Shown here one piece after another: positions 41,918 through 51,371 of a DNA stretch of 64,000 nucleotides. The position numbers and the translations under genes were made by a program. The stretch comes from AC-56 sp963798705. GTDB taxonomy: Bacteria; Actinomycetota; Thermoleophilia; Solirubrobacterales; 70-9. Positions within the stretch are counted from its first letter, which is position 1; every line of letters starts with the position of its first letter. A model generated the notes under the pieces. It did no database searches. It had not been told where the DNA came from and saw nothing but the letters and a program-made list of their open reading frames with translations. The stretch covers positions 1,798,001-1,862,000 of the forward strand of contig CAWCTW010000005.1 of assembly GCA_963798705.1 (NCBI GenBank). The letters are read 5' to 3'.

Positions 41918-42721
41918 CTAGGCCAGGGTCTGGCGGCCCAGCGCCTTCGACCGGTATCGGCTGGCGAACAGCTTGATCGCGGCGAGCCCGAAGGCGAACC
42001 CGCCGACGTGCGCCCAGTAGGCGATGCCCTCCCCGCCCGCGGCGCCCGTCGTCACCTGGCCCAGCGCCGGCACGAACTGGAGCGCGAACCAGATCGCCAG
42101 CAGGATCGCCGCCGGGATCTCGATGATCGTCACGAACAGGATGATTAGGACCACGGTCAGCACGCGGGCACGCGGATAGAGGAGCAGATATCCACCGAGG
42201 ACACCCGCGATCGCACCGCTGGCGCCGATCGCGGGCACCGTCGACCCGGCCGTGAGGAGAGCCTGGGTGTAGGCGGCGATGACGCCGGCCAGCAGGTAGA
42301 AGAGCAGGAATCGTGGCCGTCCCATCGCGTCCTCCACGTTGTTGCCGAAGATCCACAGGAACAGCATGTTGAAGGCGATGTGCAGGATGCCCCCGTGCAG
42401 GAACATCGACGTGAAGAGGGTCGCCCACCACGGGGGCGAGTCCAGCGGCGCGAAGTTGGGTTGCCCCTCCGCGTCCCGATAGTCCGCTGTGCCCTGGCAC
42501 ACCACCTGCAGAGCGCTGGAGGAGTTCGGCCCACCCGCCACCTGCCCGACCGCACAGTCCCTGCCCGGGTGGGTCAGGCGGTACGGGATCGCCCCGTAGT
42601 TGAGCGTCGTCTCGTCCTGTTGGGACACGCCGGGAATGGGGGGCGAGGTGCTCGACCCGGGGTCCGAGGACTCCGTCACCTGGAAGACGAAGACCGCGAT
42701 GTTGATCACGATCAGCGCCAC
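41918..42721 (-). CDS. Rhomboid-family intramembrane serine protease
   Basis: 267 residues from the GTG at 42721. LFTSMFLHGGILHIAFNMLF is the first conserved helix-loop, FGNNVEDAMGRPRFLLFYL the W/FGxxxE region, GASGAIAGVLGGYLLLYPRA holds the catalytic serine and IAYWAHVGGFAFGLAAIK the catalytic histidine. It cleaves membrane proteins within the bilayer. A 100-residue insertion after the first helix (SSDPGSSTSPPIPG...) is long. The frame continues upstream with LIPVKDNIPTLRFPVVTVAL, which looks like the usual rhomboid N-terminus, but there is no ATG, GTG or TTG before a stop; a CTG at 42772 or a sequence error may explain this. Confidence 0.85.
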   Translation of the reverse strand: MALIVINIAVFVFQVTESSDPGSSTSPPIPGVSQQDETTLNYGAIPYRLTHPGRDCAVGQVAGGPNSSSALQVVCQGTADYRDAEGQPNFAPLDSPPWWATLFTSMFLHGGILHIAFNMLFLWIFGNNVEDAMGRPRFLLFYLLAGVIAAYTQALLTAGSTVPAIGASGAIAGVLGGYLLLYPRARVLTVVLIILFVTIIEIPAAILLAIWFALQFVPALGQVTTGAAGGEGIAYWAHVGGFAFGLAAIKLFASRYRSKALGRQTLA

Positions 42722-42873
42722 CGTGACGACCGGGAAGCGCAGCGTCGGGATGTTGTCCTTGACCGGAATCAGGGCTGGGGAAGCCTATGCGTCTGCGCGA
42801 CGCCGGCAACTGGTCTAGGCTGCGCGCAGGGACTCGGAACGGCTTCCGAGCAAACGCCGGCAAAGGAGTGAAG

Positions 42874-43251
42874 TTGAGCAGGAGCAGGCTTTCGGTGGCG
42901 GTTGTCGCTGCCATGATCGTCGGTGCCCTCGTGATCGCCAGCATGGCCTTCGCACGGGCCGCGGCGGACACGGGCGTGACGATCAAGGGCAAGAACGGTG
43001 ACTACCACGGCAAGGTTCTCAGCGAGCGAGCCAAGTGCCAGGTCGACCGCAAGGTGGTCGTCTACAAGCAGAAGGGAAAGAAGCAGAAGCCGACATCCGA
43101 CAAGAAGATCGGCTCCGACATCTCGGATGCCGCGGGCAACCACGGCGTCTGGGACATCGGCAACAGCGGGTTCAAGAAGGGCAAGTTCTACGCGAAGGCG
43201 AAGAAGTCGCCCGGCTGCGCGACCGGTTACAGCGAAACCATCAAGCGGTAG
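42874..43251 (+). CDS. Small secreted protein of unknown function
   Basis: 125 residues from a TTG at 42874, chosen because AAAGGAG lies 6 bases upstream. A signal peptide is clear: basic RSRL, then VAVVAAMIVGALVIASMAF and an ARA cleavage site. The mature part (about 95 residues) is very lysine-rich: VTIKGKNGDYHGKVLSERAK, VVVYKQKGKKQKPTSDKK and FKKGKFYAKAKKSPGC. Two cysteines could form one disulphide. It resembles small Ig-like secreted proteins of actinobacteria in outline only. It is divergent from the rhomboid gene and followed by a terminator hairpin. Confidence 0.75.
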   Translation: MSRSRLSVAVVAAMIVGALVIASMAFARAAADTGVTIKGKNGDYHGKVLSERAKCQVDRKVVVYKQKGKKQKPTSDKKIGSDISDAAGNHGVWDIGNSGFKKGKFYAKAKKSPGCATGYSETIKR

Positions 43252-43265
43252 TCGTCGGCACGAGC

Positions 43266-43295
43266 GCGGCACGTCGGCATGGACCGGCGTGCCGC
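43266..43295. terminator. Hairpin between convergent genes
   Basis: GCGGCACG (43266-43273) pairs with CGTGCCGC (43288-43295), with a further CGG/CCG pairing inside the 14-base loop. It lies between the convergent secreted-protein and lipA genes and has no T-run. Confidence 0.55.
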
Positions 43296-43340
43296 CTCGT
43301 CGCCTTTCGTGATCGAGACGGCTGGGATCGCGCCGCCCGG

Positions 43341-44299
43341 CTAGTCGGCGCTACGAGCGCGCTGGGTGACCTCGCGGGCGCTCTCGTCCGCGTGGTAGGA
43401 GCTGCGGACCAGCGGCCCCGACGCCACCGACTCGAAGCCGAGCCCGTAGGCGGCATCCCTGAGCGCGTCGAACTCATCGGGATGCCAATAGCGGACGACT
43501 GGGAGATGCTGCTCGGTCGGCCGCAGGTACTGGCCGACGGTGAGGATCTGCACGCGGTGCTCGCGCAGGATCCCGAAGGCCTCGACCATCTCGTCGAATG
43601 TCTCGCCAAGCCCGACCATCAGCCCCGACTTGGTCACGACCCCCTCGCCGCCCATCTCCTTGGCCAACTTGAGAACCCGGGCCGAGCGCACGAAGTCCGA
43701 ACCCCGCCGCGCCTTCGGGATAGAGCCGCGGCACGGTCTCGACGTTGTGGTTGAAGACGTCGGGACACTCGTGGATCACCTTGGCCAGCGGCATCTCCTG
43801 GCCGCGGAAGTCGGGGGTGAGCACCTCGATCTTGCACCCGGGAGCGAGCATCCGTATCGACCTGATCACGCCGACGAACCCGCCCGCTCCGTAGTCCGGC
43901 AGGTCATCGCGATCGACGGAGGTGACCACCGCATGGCGCAGGCCCATCTGCCGAACCTGGTTGGCCACTCGCATCGGCTCGAGCGGGTCGTTCCAGGTCG
44001 GCTTGCCCGTCTGCACGTTGCAGAACCCGCACCGCCGCGTGCAGACGTCGCCGAGGATCATGAACGTCGCGGTGCCGCGCTCCCAGCACTCGCCGACGTT
44101 CGGGCAGTTGGCCTCCTCGCAGACCGTGTGGAGGTTTTCGGCCTGGATCGTCGACTTCAGCCGGCGGTACGTCGGCCCACCCGGTGCGCGGGACCTTGAG
44201 CCAGGGCGGCTTGCGCTCGCGGAACGGCCGGCCCTCGGCGACCTCCATGCCGCCGGGCTTTGCGCGCGAGCGGGTGACGTGGAGGGTTGCCGGCTCCAT
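43341..44299 (-). CDS. lipA: Lipoyl synthase (two frameshifts)
   Basis: Three frames together encode about 318 residues. The N-terminal frame ends near 44180 with PPWLKVPRTG. The next, entered by removing one G, has CEEANCPNVGEC for the auxiliary 4Fe-4S cluster, then CTRRCGFCNV, the radical-SAM CxxxCxxC. The last, from about 43717, has VRSARVLKLAKEMGG and the terminal RSSYHADE that ligates the auxiliary cluster. 959 bases equals two insertions over a multiple of three. LipA inserts two sulphurs into octanoyl groups on E2 and GcvH. It starts 5 bases after the lipB stop, in the bkd operon. The motifs are perfect, so sequence error is more likely than decay. Confidence 0.88.
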
Positions 44300-44304
44300 G
44301 CTCC

Positions 44305-45028
44305 CTACGCTAGCGCCGGGGCGGGCTCGAGGAGCCCGGCGAGCTCGTCAACCGAGAGCTCGCGCGGCGCCCGCCCGTAGACCTCGCCGAATCGGTCGCG
44401 GACGGTAGTGGCGAACGCGGCGAGTTCCTGCTCGGCGCCGAGCTCGCGCGACACCGAGGTCATCCGGCAGGACTCGATCCCGCACGGGACGATCCACTCG
44501 AACGGCTGGAGGTCGTTGTTGACGTTGATCGCGAAGCCGTGCGTGGTGACGCCGCGGCTGACGTGGACGCCGATCGATCCAATCTTGCGCCGCCTCGGGG
44601 GTCCACGACCCCCGTCAGTCCCTCCACGATCGCGGCCTCGATGCCCCAGTCAGCGAGAGCGCCGACGATCACCCGCTCCATCCGCCTGATGTAGTCGTGG
44701 ACGTCGTCACGGTACGGGCGCAGGCTCACGATCGGATAGCCCACGAGCTGGCCAGGGCCGTGGTAGGTGACGCGGCCGCCGCGGTCGGTGTCGACCACCT
44801 CGATGCCCTGCCTCAGGTACCAGTCCTCGCCCATCGGCAGCTCGTCGGCGGTCGAACGGCGCCCCCTGGTGTAGACGGGCGGGTGCTCGAGCAGGAGCAG
44901 GACGTCGGGATCGCGTCGCGCTGACGCGCGCGCTCGATGCCGGCCTGTAGGCGGCGCGCCTCCTCGTAGGGCACGGGCCCCGTTCGGACGGTCCAAACCT
45001 CGTCCACGGCTGCCACGCAGTGTGTCAC
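44305..45028 (-). CDS. lipB: Octanoyltransferase (two frameshifts)
   Basis: The GTG at 45028 overlaps the dehydrogenase stop (GTGA). The first frame reads VWTVRTGPVPYEEARRLQAG, the second (from about 44912) LLLLEHPPVYTRGR and GGRVTYHGPGQLVGYPIVSL, and the third (from about 44590) KIGSIGVHVSRGVTTHGFAI with the catalytic lysine, then NNDLQPFEWIVPCGI with the catalytic cysteine, ending at 44305. Two single-base losses fit the 724-base length. LipB transfers octanoyl from ACP to lipoyl domains, the step before LipA. Its place between the amino-acid dehydrogenase and lipA ties lipoylation to the E2 enzymes upstream. Confidence 0.87.
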
Positions 45029-46106
45029 GCCGCCGCGGCCCGCTTGACCCCGGCGTTCTCCAAGCGATCGGTGGCCACGGTGCGCGCGGCGTCCAGGGGT
45101 GTGACGCCCAGCTCGCGGGCCGCTTCCAGGATCCGGGTCAGGTTGCCCTCGATCCCGAGAGCGAGCTCGCGCGCGTGCGACTCGGAGTAGCCGTGAATCT
45201 CCCGGTAGACGTGGATCAGGCCGCCTGCGTTGACGACGAAGTCCGGCGCGTAGAGGATGTCGCGCTCGGCCAGCGATTCCGCGAGCGACTCGTCGGCAAG
45301 CTGGTTGTTGGCGCAGCCGCAGACGACCTCGCAGCGCAGCAGCGGCAGGTTTCCGGCGTCGATGACGCCGCCGAGGGCGCACGGCGCGAGGATGTCGCAC
45401 TCGGCGACCAGCTCGTCCGCTGGCTCGAGCCACTCCGCGCCCAGCTCCGCGGCGACCGCGCTCTTGCTCAGGGTCGATGTCCGAGACCGCTACCTCCGCG
45501 CCGCCCTCGAGCAGCCGGCGCGCGAGCTTTTCGCCCACGTGGCCCAGGCCGGCGACGACGATGCGCAGGCCGGCGAGCTCGGGCGAGCCGAGATCGCTCG
45601 CGAGCGCAGGCGCGCATCGCGGCCTCGACCCCGAGCGCCGTGAACGGGCTGGGGTCGCCGGAGCCGCCACGCTCCGGGGGCAGGCCGGTGACGTGGTCGG
45701 TGCGCTCGCTCATCACCACGAGGTCGGCGGGCGACATGCCGACGTCCTCGGCCGTGATGTAGCGGCCCTCCAGCGACTCGACCAGGTCGCCGAAGTCCAG
45801 CAGCAGATCGCGGCGCTCGCGGCCGGTCGGGTTGCGCTCCGGACCGCAGATGACGCCCTTGCCGCCCCCGAGCGCGAGGCCCGCGGAGGCGGCCTTGAAG
45901 GTCATGCCCCGCGCGAGCCGCAGCGCGTCGCGAATTCCGTCGGTGGTGGTCGGGTAGTGCCAGAGCCGCGCGCCACCCAGCGCCGGGCCGAGCGCCGTGG
46001 AGTGGACGGCGACGATCACGTAGCGCCCGCTGCGCGACCCCCGATGGAGGACGAGGTCCTCGTGCTCCAGCGTGACCGGCGCCGTCGAGGAGCGGGATGA
46101 AGGCAC
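45025..46106 (-). CDS. Leu/Val/Phe-type amino-acid dehydrogenase (two frameshifts)
   Basis: Three frames give about 359 residues. Frame one: VAVHSTALGPALGGARLWHY and LALGGGKGVICGPE with the catalytic lysine, then RYITAEDVGMSPADLVVM. After one extra base near 45612: LAGLRIVVAGLGHVGEKLAR, the NAD Rossmann motif. After another near 45470: LSKSAVAAELGAEWLEP, CDILAPCALGGVIDAGNLPL and FVVNAGGLIHVYREI to the stop at 45025. It oxidatively deaminates branched-chain or aromatic amino acids to 2-oxo acids, which are the substrates of the E1 enzyme encoded just upstream. That pairing supports a branched-chain role. 1082 bases fits two insertions. Confidence 0.86.
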
Positions 46107-46152
46107 CGCAGCCCCGGCGCGGTGCCCGTGGTCCGCTGTGTGACGACCGCGC

Positions 46153-47569
46153 TCATCGCGCGCCCTCCCAATCCTCCAGCCGAGCCTTCACGGCGGCCAG
46201 GAACCGGGCCGCGTCCGCTCCGTCCAGCGCGCGGTGGTCCCAGGACATGCACAGGTAGGTCATCGGGTCGGATGGCGATCGAGTCGCCTTCGTCGCCCTC
46301 CACCACCACCGGCCGCTTGACGACCGCCTCGAGGTCGAGGATCGCCACCTGCGGCTGGTTGATGATCGGCGTCGCGAGCACCGCGCCGAACTGGCCCGGG
46401 TTGGTGATCGTGAACGTACCGCCGTGGACCTCGTCGGGCTCGAGTCGGCGATCCCTGGCCCGCTCGGCGAGGTCGCCGATCGCCGCGGCCATGCCCTCAA
46501 GGCTCAGGCGCTGCGCGCGCCGAATGACCGGGACGACCAGCCCGTCGTCGAGGGCGACGGCGATGCCGAGGTTGACGTCCTCGTGGTAGACGATCTCGCC
46601 GCCGTCGACGGAGGCGTTCAAGCGCGGATGCTCCTGCAGCGCCTCGACCGTGGCGAGCGCCACGAACGCAAGGTAGGTGAGGCCCACACCGCGCCGCCGC
46701 ATCGATTCGCGCTGCTCGCCGCGGCTGGTGGCCACGCGGGTGAAGTCGGCCTCGACGATCGTCGTGCAATGCGCGGCCGTCCGCCGGCTGTCGGTCATGT
46801 GCCGCGCGATCGCCTGGCGCATCGGTGACATCGGCTCGCTGCGGGTGGGGCCGATCAGCTCGTCGAACCCGGGAGACGGGGCGCCGTCCGGTGCAGCCGG
46901 TGCTGCCTCGCCGCCGGCCTCGCCCGGAGTCGGCGCCTCCGCCTCGTCGGGTCTGTAGGGAGACTCGATGTGGAGGACGCGCTCGGGTGGTCCCTCCCGA
47001 GCGTCCTCCTGAGCCTCCACGTGTGCGAGAACGTCCTTCTTGCGCACCCTGCCGCCGATACCGGTGCCGCTCAGCTGGGCGAGATCGATGCCGTGCTTTT
47101 CGGCGATTCGGCGCACCACCGGCGAGTAGAAGCGCGACCGATCCCCGTCTGCCCCCGACTCCTCGGGAGCCTCGGCCGACTCGTCTCGCTCGGCGGATGC
47201 CGGCGGCCCCCGCTTGCCGTTGTGCTCGTCCGGATGTGCCTCGCCCGGCCTGGCCTCGGCATTGATCTCAGCGAGCGGCGTCCCGACGGCGACCGTGGCG
47301 CCCGACTCGACCAGGATCCGGTCCAGACGGCCGCTCGCCGGCGATGGGATCTCGACGTCGATCTTGTCAGTGGTGACGTCACAGACGGGTTCGTCGGCCT
47401 CGATCCAGTCGCCGGGCTGCTTGCGCCACTCCACGATCGTCCCCTCGGCGACCGACACTCCCATCTGCGGCATGGTGATTTCGATGCGCCGCCCCTGCAC
47501 GGGCTCCTCCGCTCCCTCACGCGGGGCGGAGGAGGCGGCGGGATTGTCTTCAGTATGCGAGGAGGGCAC
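46153..47569 (-). CDS. 2-oxo acid dehydrogenase E2, branched-chain type (frameshifted at the C-terminus)
   Basis: About 471 residues from a GTG at 47569 with AAGGAGG upstream. Domain order: lipoyl domain (MPQMGVSVAEGTIVEWRKQP, lipoylated lysine in TTDKIDVEIPSP), a peripheral-subunit-binding domain (SRFYSPVVRRIAEKHGIDLA) and the acyltransferase core (MSPMRQAIARHMTDS, FTITNPGQFGAVLATPIINQ). After one extra C near 46258 the frame resumes with MTYLCMSWDHRALDGADAAR, the catalytic HxxxDG, ending at 46153. It passes acyl groups from lipoate to CoA. The start overlaps E1beta by 20 bases. Confidence 0.9.
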
Positions 47570-48587
47570 GGCATGCCTCCTTCATGTCGTCTGGCTGCGG
47601 CAGGACCGCCTGCTCGAGCGGCGGGCTGAAGGGGATCGGGACGTCGGGCGCCGTGAGGCGCCTGACCGGTGCATCCAGGTCCTCGAAGGCCTCCTCGGTG
47701 ATCAGGGCGGCGACCTCGGCGCCCACTCCACACGACCGCGTCGCCTCGTGGGCGATCAGCGCCTTGCCGGTCTTGCGGACGCTGGCGAGGACGGACTCGC
47801 GGTCGAGCGGCGCCAGCGTTCGCAAGTCGAGGATCTCGATGTCCTCGCCCAGCTCCTCGGCGGCGCGCAGCGCCAGGTGGACGCTGGACCCGTAGGCGAC
47901 AACCGTCATCTCTTCCCCGGACCGGACCACCCGCGCCCTGCCGAGGGGCACGGTGTGCTCGCCCTCGGGCACCTCATCCTTCACGTGGCGATACAGGCCC
48001 TTGTGCTCGAGGTAGCAGACCGGGTTGGGGTCCCGGATGGCGCTGACCAGCAGGCCCTTGGCGTCGGCGGCTGTCGCCGGCGCCACGACCTTCAGGCCCG
48101 GCGCCTGGATGAACCAGGCCTCGGGATTCTGCGAATGGAACGGGCCGCCGGAGAAGCCGCCGCCCGACGGGAGCCGAACGACCAGCGGCACGGCGATGCC
48201 CTGGCGATAGTTGAGCTTCGCCGCCACGTTGACGAGCTGGTCGAAGCCGCACGACATGAAGTCCGCGAACTGCATCTCGCAGACAGGGCGCAATCCCTCG
48301 ACCGCCGCCCCGACGGCAGCACCGACGATCGCGTTCTCGGCCAACGGCATGTCCAGACAGCGTGCGGGGCCGAACTCACGGGCGAACCCGTCGGTGACCT
48401 TGAAGGCGCCGCCGAAGGCGCCGATGTCCTCGCCGAGGCAGAAGACGGTCTCGTCTCGTCGCATCTCGTGGCGAAGCGCGTCGGAGATCGCCTCCAGATA
48501 CGACAGCTGGCGCACGGCGGAGGACGCGTCGCCACCCTCGGGGGCGGTCTCCAGCTCAGGGCCGCCGGCGGCGTCGACCGTGCTCAT
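47550..48587 (-). CDS. 2-oxo acid dehydrogenase E1 beta subunit, branched-chain type
   Basis: 345 residues from the ATG at 48587, which overlaps the E1alpha stop (ATGA). Signatures: SYLEAISDALRHEMRRDETV, FCLGEDIGAFGGAFKVTDGF, PLAENAIVGAAVGAAVEGLR, LPSGGGFSGGPFHSQNPEAW and RSCGVGAEVAALITEEAFED. The GGPFHSQ form is typical of branched-chain E1beta; pyruvate-type subunits usually have a GAQHSQ or similar variant. It pairs with E1alpha to form the TPP active site. It is one of the few intact genes in this stretch. Confidence 0.92.
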   Translation of the reverse strand: MSTVDAAGGPELETAPEGGDASSAVRQLSYLEAISDALRHEMRRDETVFCLGEDIGAFGGAFKVTDGFAREFGPARCLDMPLAENAIVGAAVGAAVEGLRPVCEMQFADFMSCGFDQLVNVAAKLNYRQGIAVPLVVRLPSGGGFSGGPFHSQNPEAWFIQAPGLKVVAPATAADAKGLLVSAIRDPNPVCYLEHKGLYRHVKDEVPEGEHTVPLGRARVVRSGEEMTVVAYGSSVHLALRAAEELGEDIEILDLRTLAPLDRESVLASVRKTGKALIAHEATRSCGVGAEVAALITEEAFEDLDAPVRRLTAPDVPIPFSPPLEQAVLPQPDDMKEACRALLAY

Positions 48588-49694
48588 GCGGCCTTCCTCT
48601 CCATCGGGGCGGCCCCGCGGCCGGCCCCGTCGCCCGACCATCGCGACCAGGGCGCCTGGCCGTCGCCGAGCGGCTCGGCGGATTCGGCGTACACGCCGTC
48701 CGTGGCCAGCTCGGAATCCGGCATGGCCGACGCGAGGGCCTTGTCCGCACAGCCGTCGACATAGGCGCCCACCTCGGCCCTGATCCGCTCGACCTCCTCG
48801 GACGCGAAGCCGTAGTCGGCCACGAGCCGGTCCGCGTAGCGGTCGATCGGGTCGCGCCGCGCCCACTCCTCGCGCATCTCGGTGGGCACGTAGCTCATGT
48901 CGTCATGGGCGCCGTGCCCGTGCATGCGCATGGTTTGGCACTCGATCAGCGTGGGGCCTCCTCCAGCCCGCGCCAGATCGGCGGCCTCGCGCGCCGCCTC
49001 GAAGACGGCCTCGACGTCGTTGCCGTCCACGTTCACTCCCGGGAAGCCGTAGGTATGGGCGCGCTCGACCGGATCGACCACGAACTCGAGCTCGTTCGGC
49101 GTCGAGTACGCGAAGCGATTGTTTTCGAGCACGAAGACCACCGGCAGGCGATGGATGCCCGCGAAGTTCATCGCCTCGTGCCACTGGCCGTTGGCTGTCG
49201 ACCCCTCGCCGAAGAAGGTCATCGCCACCCGCTGCTCGCGCCGCATCTTGAAGCTGCAGCGCCATCCCCGTGGCGACCAGCGCCATGTCGGGGAGCATCG
49301 AGACCATCCCGACGCACCCCAGCTTCCGGTCGCCGAAGTGCATGTTGCCGTCCTTGCCGCCGGTGACTCCGTCGGCGCGGCCCATGTAGTTGGCGAGGTA
49401 GCGGTCCGGCGTCACGCCGCGGATCAGGTGCGCGCCCAGGTCGCGATGCAGGATGCACATGCGATCCCGCGGTCCAAGGACGAAGGCCGCGCCCACCGAC
49501 ACCGCCTCCTGCCCCCGCCCGTCGTAGAACGAGCCGGGGACCTTGCCCTGCTTGTACAGGGTCAGCGCCCGCTCCTCCGAGGCACGCATGGTCGCCATGT
49601 AGCGGAAGAGGCTCGCGCGATCCTCCCGCGTCAGGCCCACGTCCACGAGCTCGCGTACGCGCTCACGCGCGACGCTCGCGTCCACTGTCTCCAT
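48584..49694 (-). CDS. 2-oxo acid dehydrogenase E1 alpha subunit, branched-chain type (frameshifted)
   Basis: About 369 residues from the ATG at 49694. The first frame has YMATMRASEERALTLYKQGK, YDGRGQEAVSVGAAFVLGPR and DGVTGGKDGNMHFGDRKLG. After one extra C near 49256 (ATGGCGCTG-C-AGCTTC) it resumes with FKMRREQRVAMTFFGEGSTA, the TPP/Mg motif GEGSTANGQWHEAMNFA, and HGHGAHDDMSYVPTEMREE. It decarboxylates branched 2-oxo acids on thiamin diphosphate. 1111 bases fits one insertion. It heads the operon that continues through E1beta, E2, amino-acid dehydrogenase, lipB and lipA. Confidence 0.9.
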
Positions 49695-50036
49695 ATCCCG
49701 TCCGCCTTTCACTCGGGCCCGCGACGGGATCTCCGTCTGCCGGGCCGTTGTCGCCGCTACGGGATCACCGATCGCGGCTCCTACGGACCGGGGAGCGAGG
49801 GTTCCACCTCGCAACCCCTATGTATCGATTCCTACCCGATTCTACATTCGCTACGCGACGGCGCAAGAACGCGGGTCGCGCCGGTGCGATTTCAAACGCG
49901 ATCAAAGGCACTCGCGACCGCGCTCAGTCCGAGAGGAGGATGGTGCCGGAGTCGCCGCAAGCCATCACCGTGGGGCCCTGTGTCCTTGAACTTGGCCGGG
50001 CGAACCCCGGGCACACGCGGATCGGGACTCAGTCAT
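49695..50036. other. Upstream region of the branched-chain operon
   Basis: About 340 bases between the second E2 stop and the first E1alpha start. A lower-GC patch around 49820-49860 (minus strand GTAGAAT and GATACATAGG) may contain the promoter. No gene is visible, and no typical operator could be assigned. Confidence 0.4.
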
Positions 50037-51371
50037 CTAGAGCGCCAGGCCCAGCGGCTCCTCCAGCAGGTTGCGGATCCGGTCGAGGAAGCGGGCGCCG
50101 TCCGCCCCGTACAGGATCCGGTGGTCGCACGCGAGCGTCATCGGCATCACCTGGCCGACCGCCAGCTCGCCGTCCCGTACGACCGGCTTGGCGGCAATCG
50201 CCCCGACGGCGAGGATCCCCGCCTGCGGCGGGTTGATGACGGCCGCGAAGCTCGAGATGCCGAACATGCCGAGGTTGGAGACCGTGAACGTCCCGCCGGA
50301 GAGCTCCGGTGGCGTGATCGTGCCCTCGCGAACGCGCTCCGCCAGTGCGCGGGCCTCGGTCGCGATCTGCCGCAGTCCCTTGGCGTCGGCGTCGAAGATG
50401 GTGGGCACAACCAGCGCGTCCTGGGCGGCGACGGCGACGCCGACGTTGATGCGCTCATACAGCTCGAGCCGCCCGTCCCGGTAGGCCCCGTTGGCGCGCG
50501 GGTGCTCTCCCAGCGCGATCGCGCAGGCCTTGACGACCATGTCGTTGAACGACGGCACCGCCTCGCCCTCGCCGGCCGCCGCCTTCAGGCGAGCGCGCGC
50601 CGCGACGGCACGGCTCATGTCGGCCTCGACCGAGAGATAGAAGTGCGGAGCCGTCGCCTTGGACTCGGCCATCCGCCGGGCGACCGTCGACTGGAGCTTG
50701 GTCAGCTCCTTGACCGAGACGCTGCCCTTCGCCGTCTCGGGTCGCTCCGCCGCTCCGGGGGTCGGTCCAGCCGGCGCCGCTGCGGCCGCATGAGCGCCCG
50801 CCGGCGCGGGTGCTGCCGGCTCGGAGGCGATCGCCCGCTCGACATCGGCCTTGATGATCCGCCCGCCCGGTCCGGATCCGGCAAGCCCGGCGAGCTCCAG
50901 CCCCTTCTCACGGGCGATGCGGCGGGCGAGCGGCGAGGCCCTGACCCGCCCATCGCCCGCAGGGACGGGTGCTTGCGGTGCGTCCCCTGCCGGAGCTTCG
51001 GAGACGGAGGGGGTGGGGGCCGGGAGAGGGTCCGGAGCATGGACGCGAGGTTCCCGCGAAGCGGCCGACCCAGGGACGGGGGAGGGGCTCCCCCGGTGCC
51101 CACCCCCTCCGTCTCCATCCGCAACGACCTCACCGGGCTCACCGATACGCGCGATGACCTCGCCGATCGGCAGCGTGTCGCCCTCACCCGCGACCACCTC
51201 GATCAGGGTGCCGCCCGTATCTGCCTCATACACCATGTTGGCCTTGTCGGTCTCGATCTCGACGAGCTCCTCACCCTGCTCGACTGCGTCCCCCGGAGCC
51301 TTCATCCAGCGCAGGATCGTGCCCTCCTCCATCGAGTCGGAGAGGCGGGGCATGACGACGTCGGTGGCCAT
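50037..51371 (-). CDS. 2-oxo acid dehydrogenase E2 (pyruvate-type, HRxxYG active site)
   Basis: 444 residues from the ATG at 51371, which overlaps the E1beta stop (TGATG). A lipoyl domain (VMPRLSDSMEEGTILRWMKA, lysine in ETDKANMVYEA) is followed by a Pro/Ala linker, a subunit-binding domain (RASPLARRIAREKGLELAGL), a second linker and the catalytic core (KLQSTVARRMAESKATAPHF, SNLGMFGISSFAAVINPPQA). The active-site motif reads CDHRILYGADGARFL. It thus has Tyr where most E2 proteins have the Asp of HxxxDG, as in plastid and cyanobacterial E2. It probably belongs to pyruvate dehydrogenase. Confidence 0.92.
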   Translation of the reverse strand: MATDVVMPRLSDSMEEGTILRWMKAPGDAVEQGEELVEIETDKANMVYEADTGGTLIEVVAGEGDTLPIGEVIARIGEPGEVVADGDGGGGHRGSPSPVPGSAASREPRVHAPDPLPAPTPSVSEAPAGDAPQAPVPAGDGRVRASPLARRIAREKGLELAGLAGSGPGGRIIKADVERAIASEPAAPAPAGAHAAAAAPAGPTPGAAERPETAKGSVSVKELTKLQSTVARRMAESKATAPHFYLSVEADMSRAVAARARLKAAAGEGEAVPSFNDMVVKACAIALGEHPRANGAYRDGRLELYERINVGVAVAAQDALVVPTIFDADAKGLRQIATEARALAERVREGTITPPELSGGTFTVSNLGMFGISSFAAVINPPQAGILAVGAIAAKPVVRDGELAVGQVMPMTLACDHRILYGADGARFLDRIRNLLEEPLGLAL

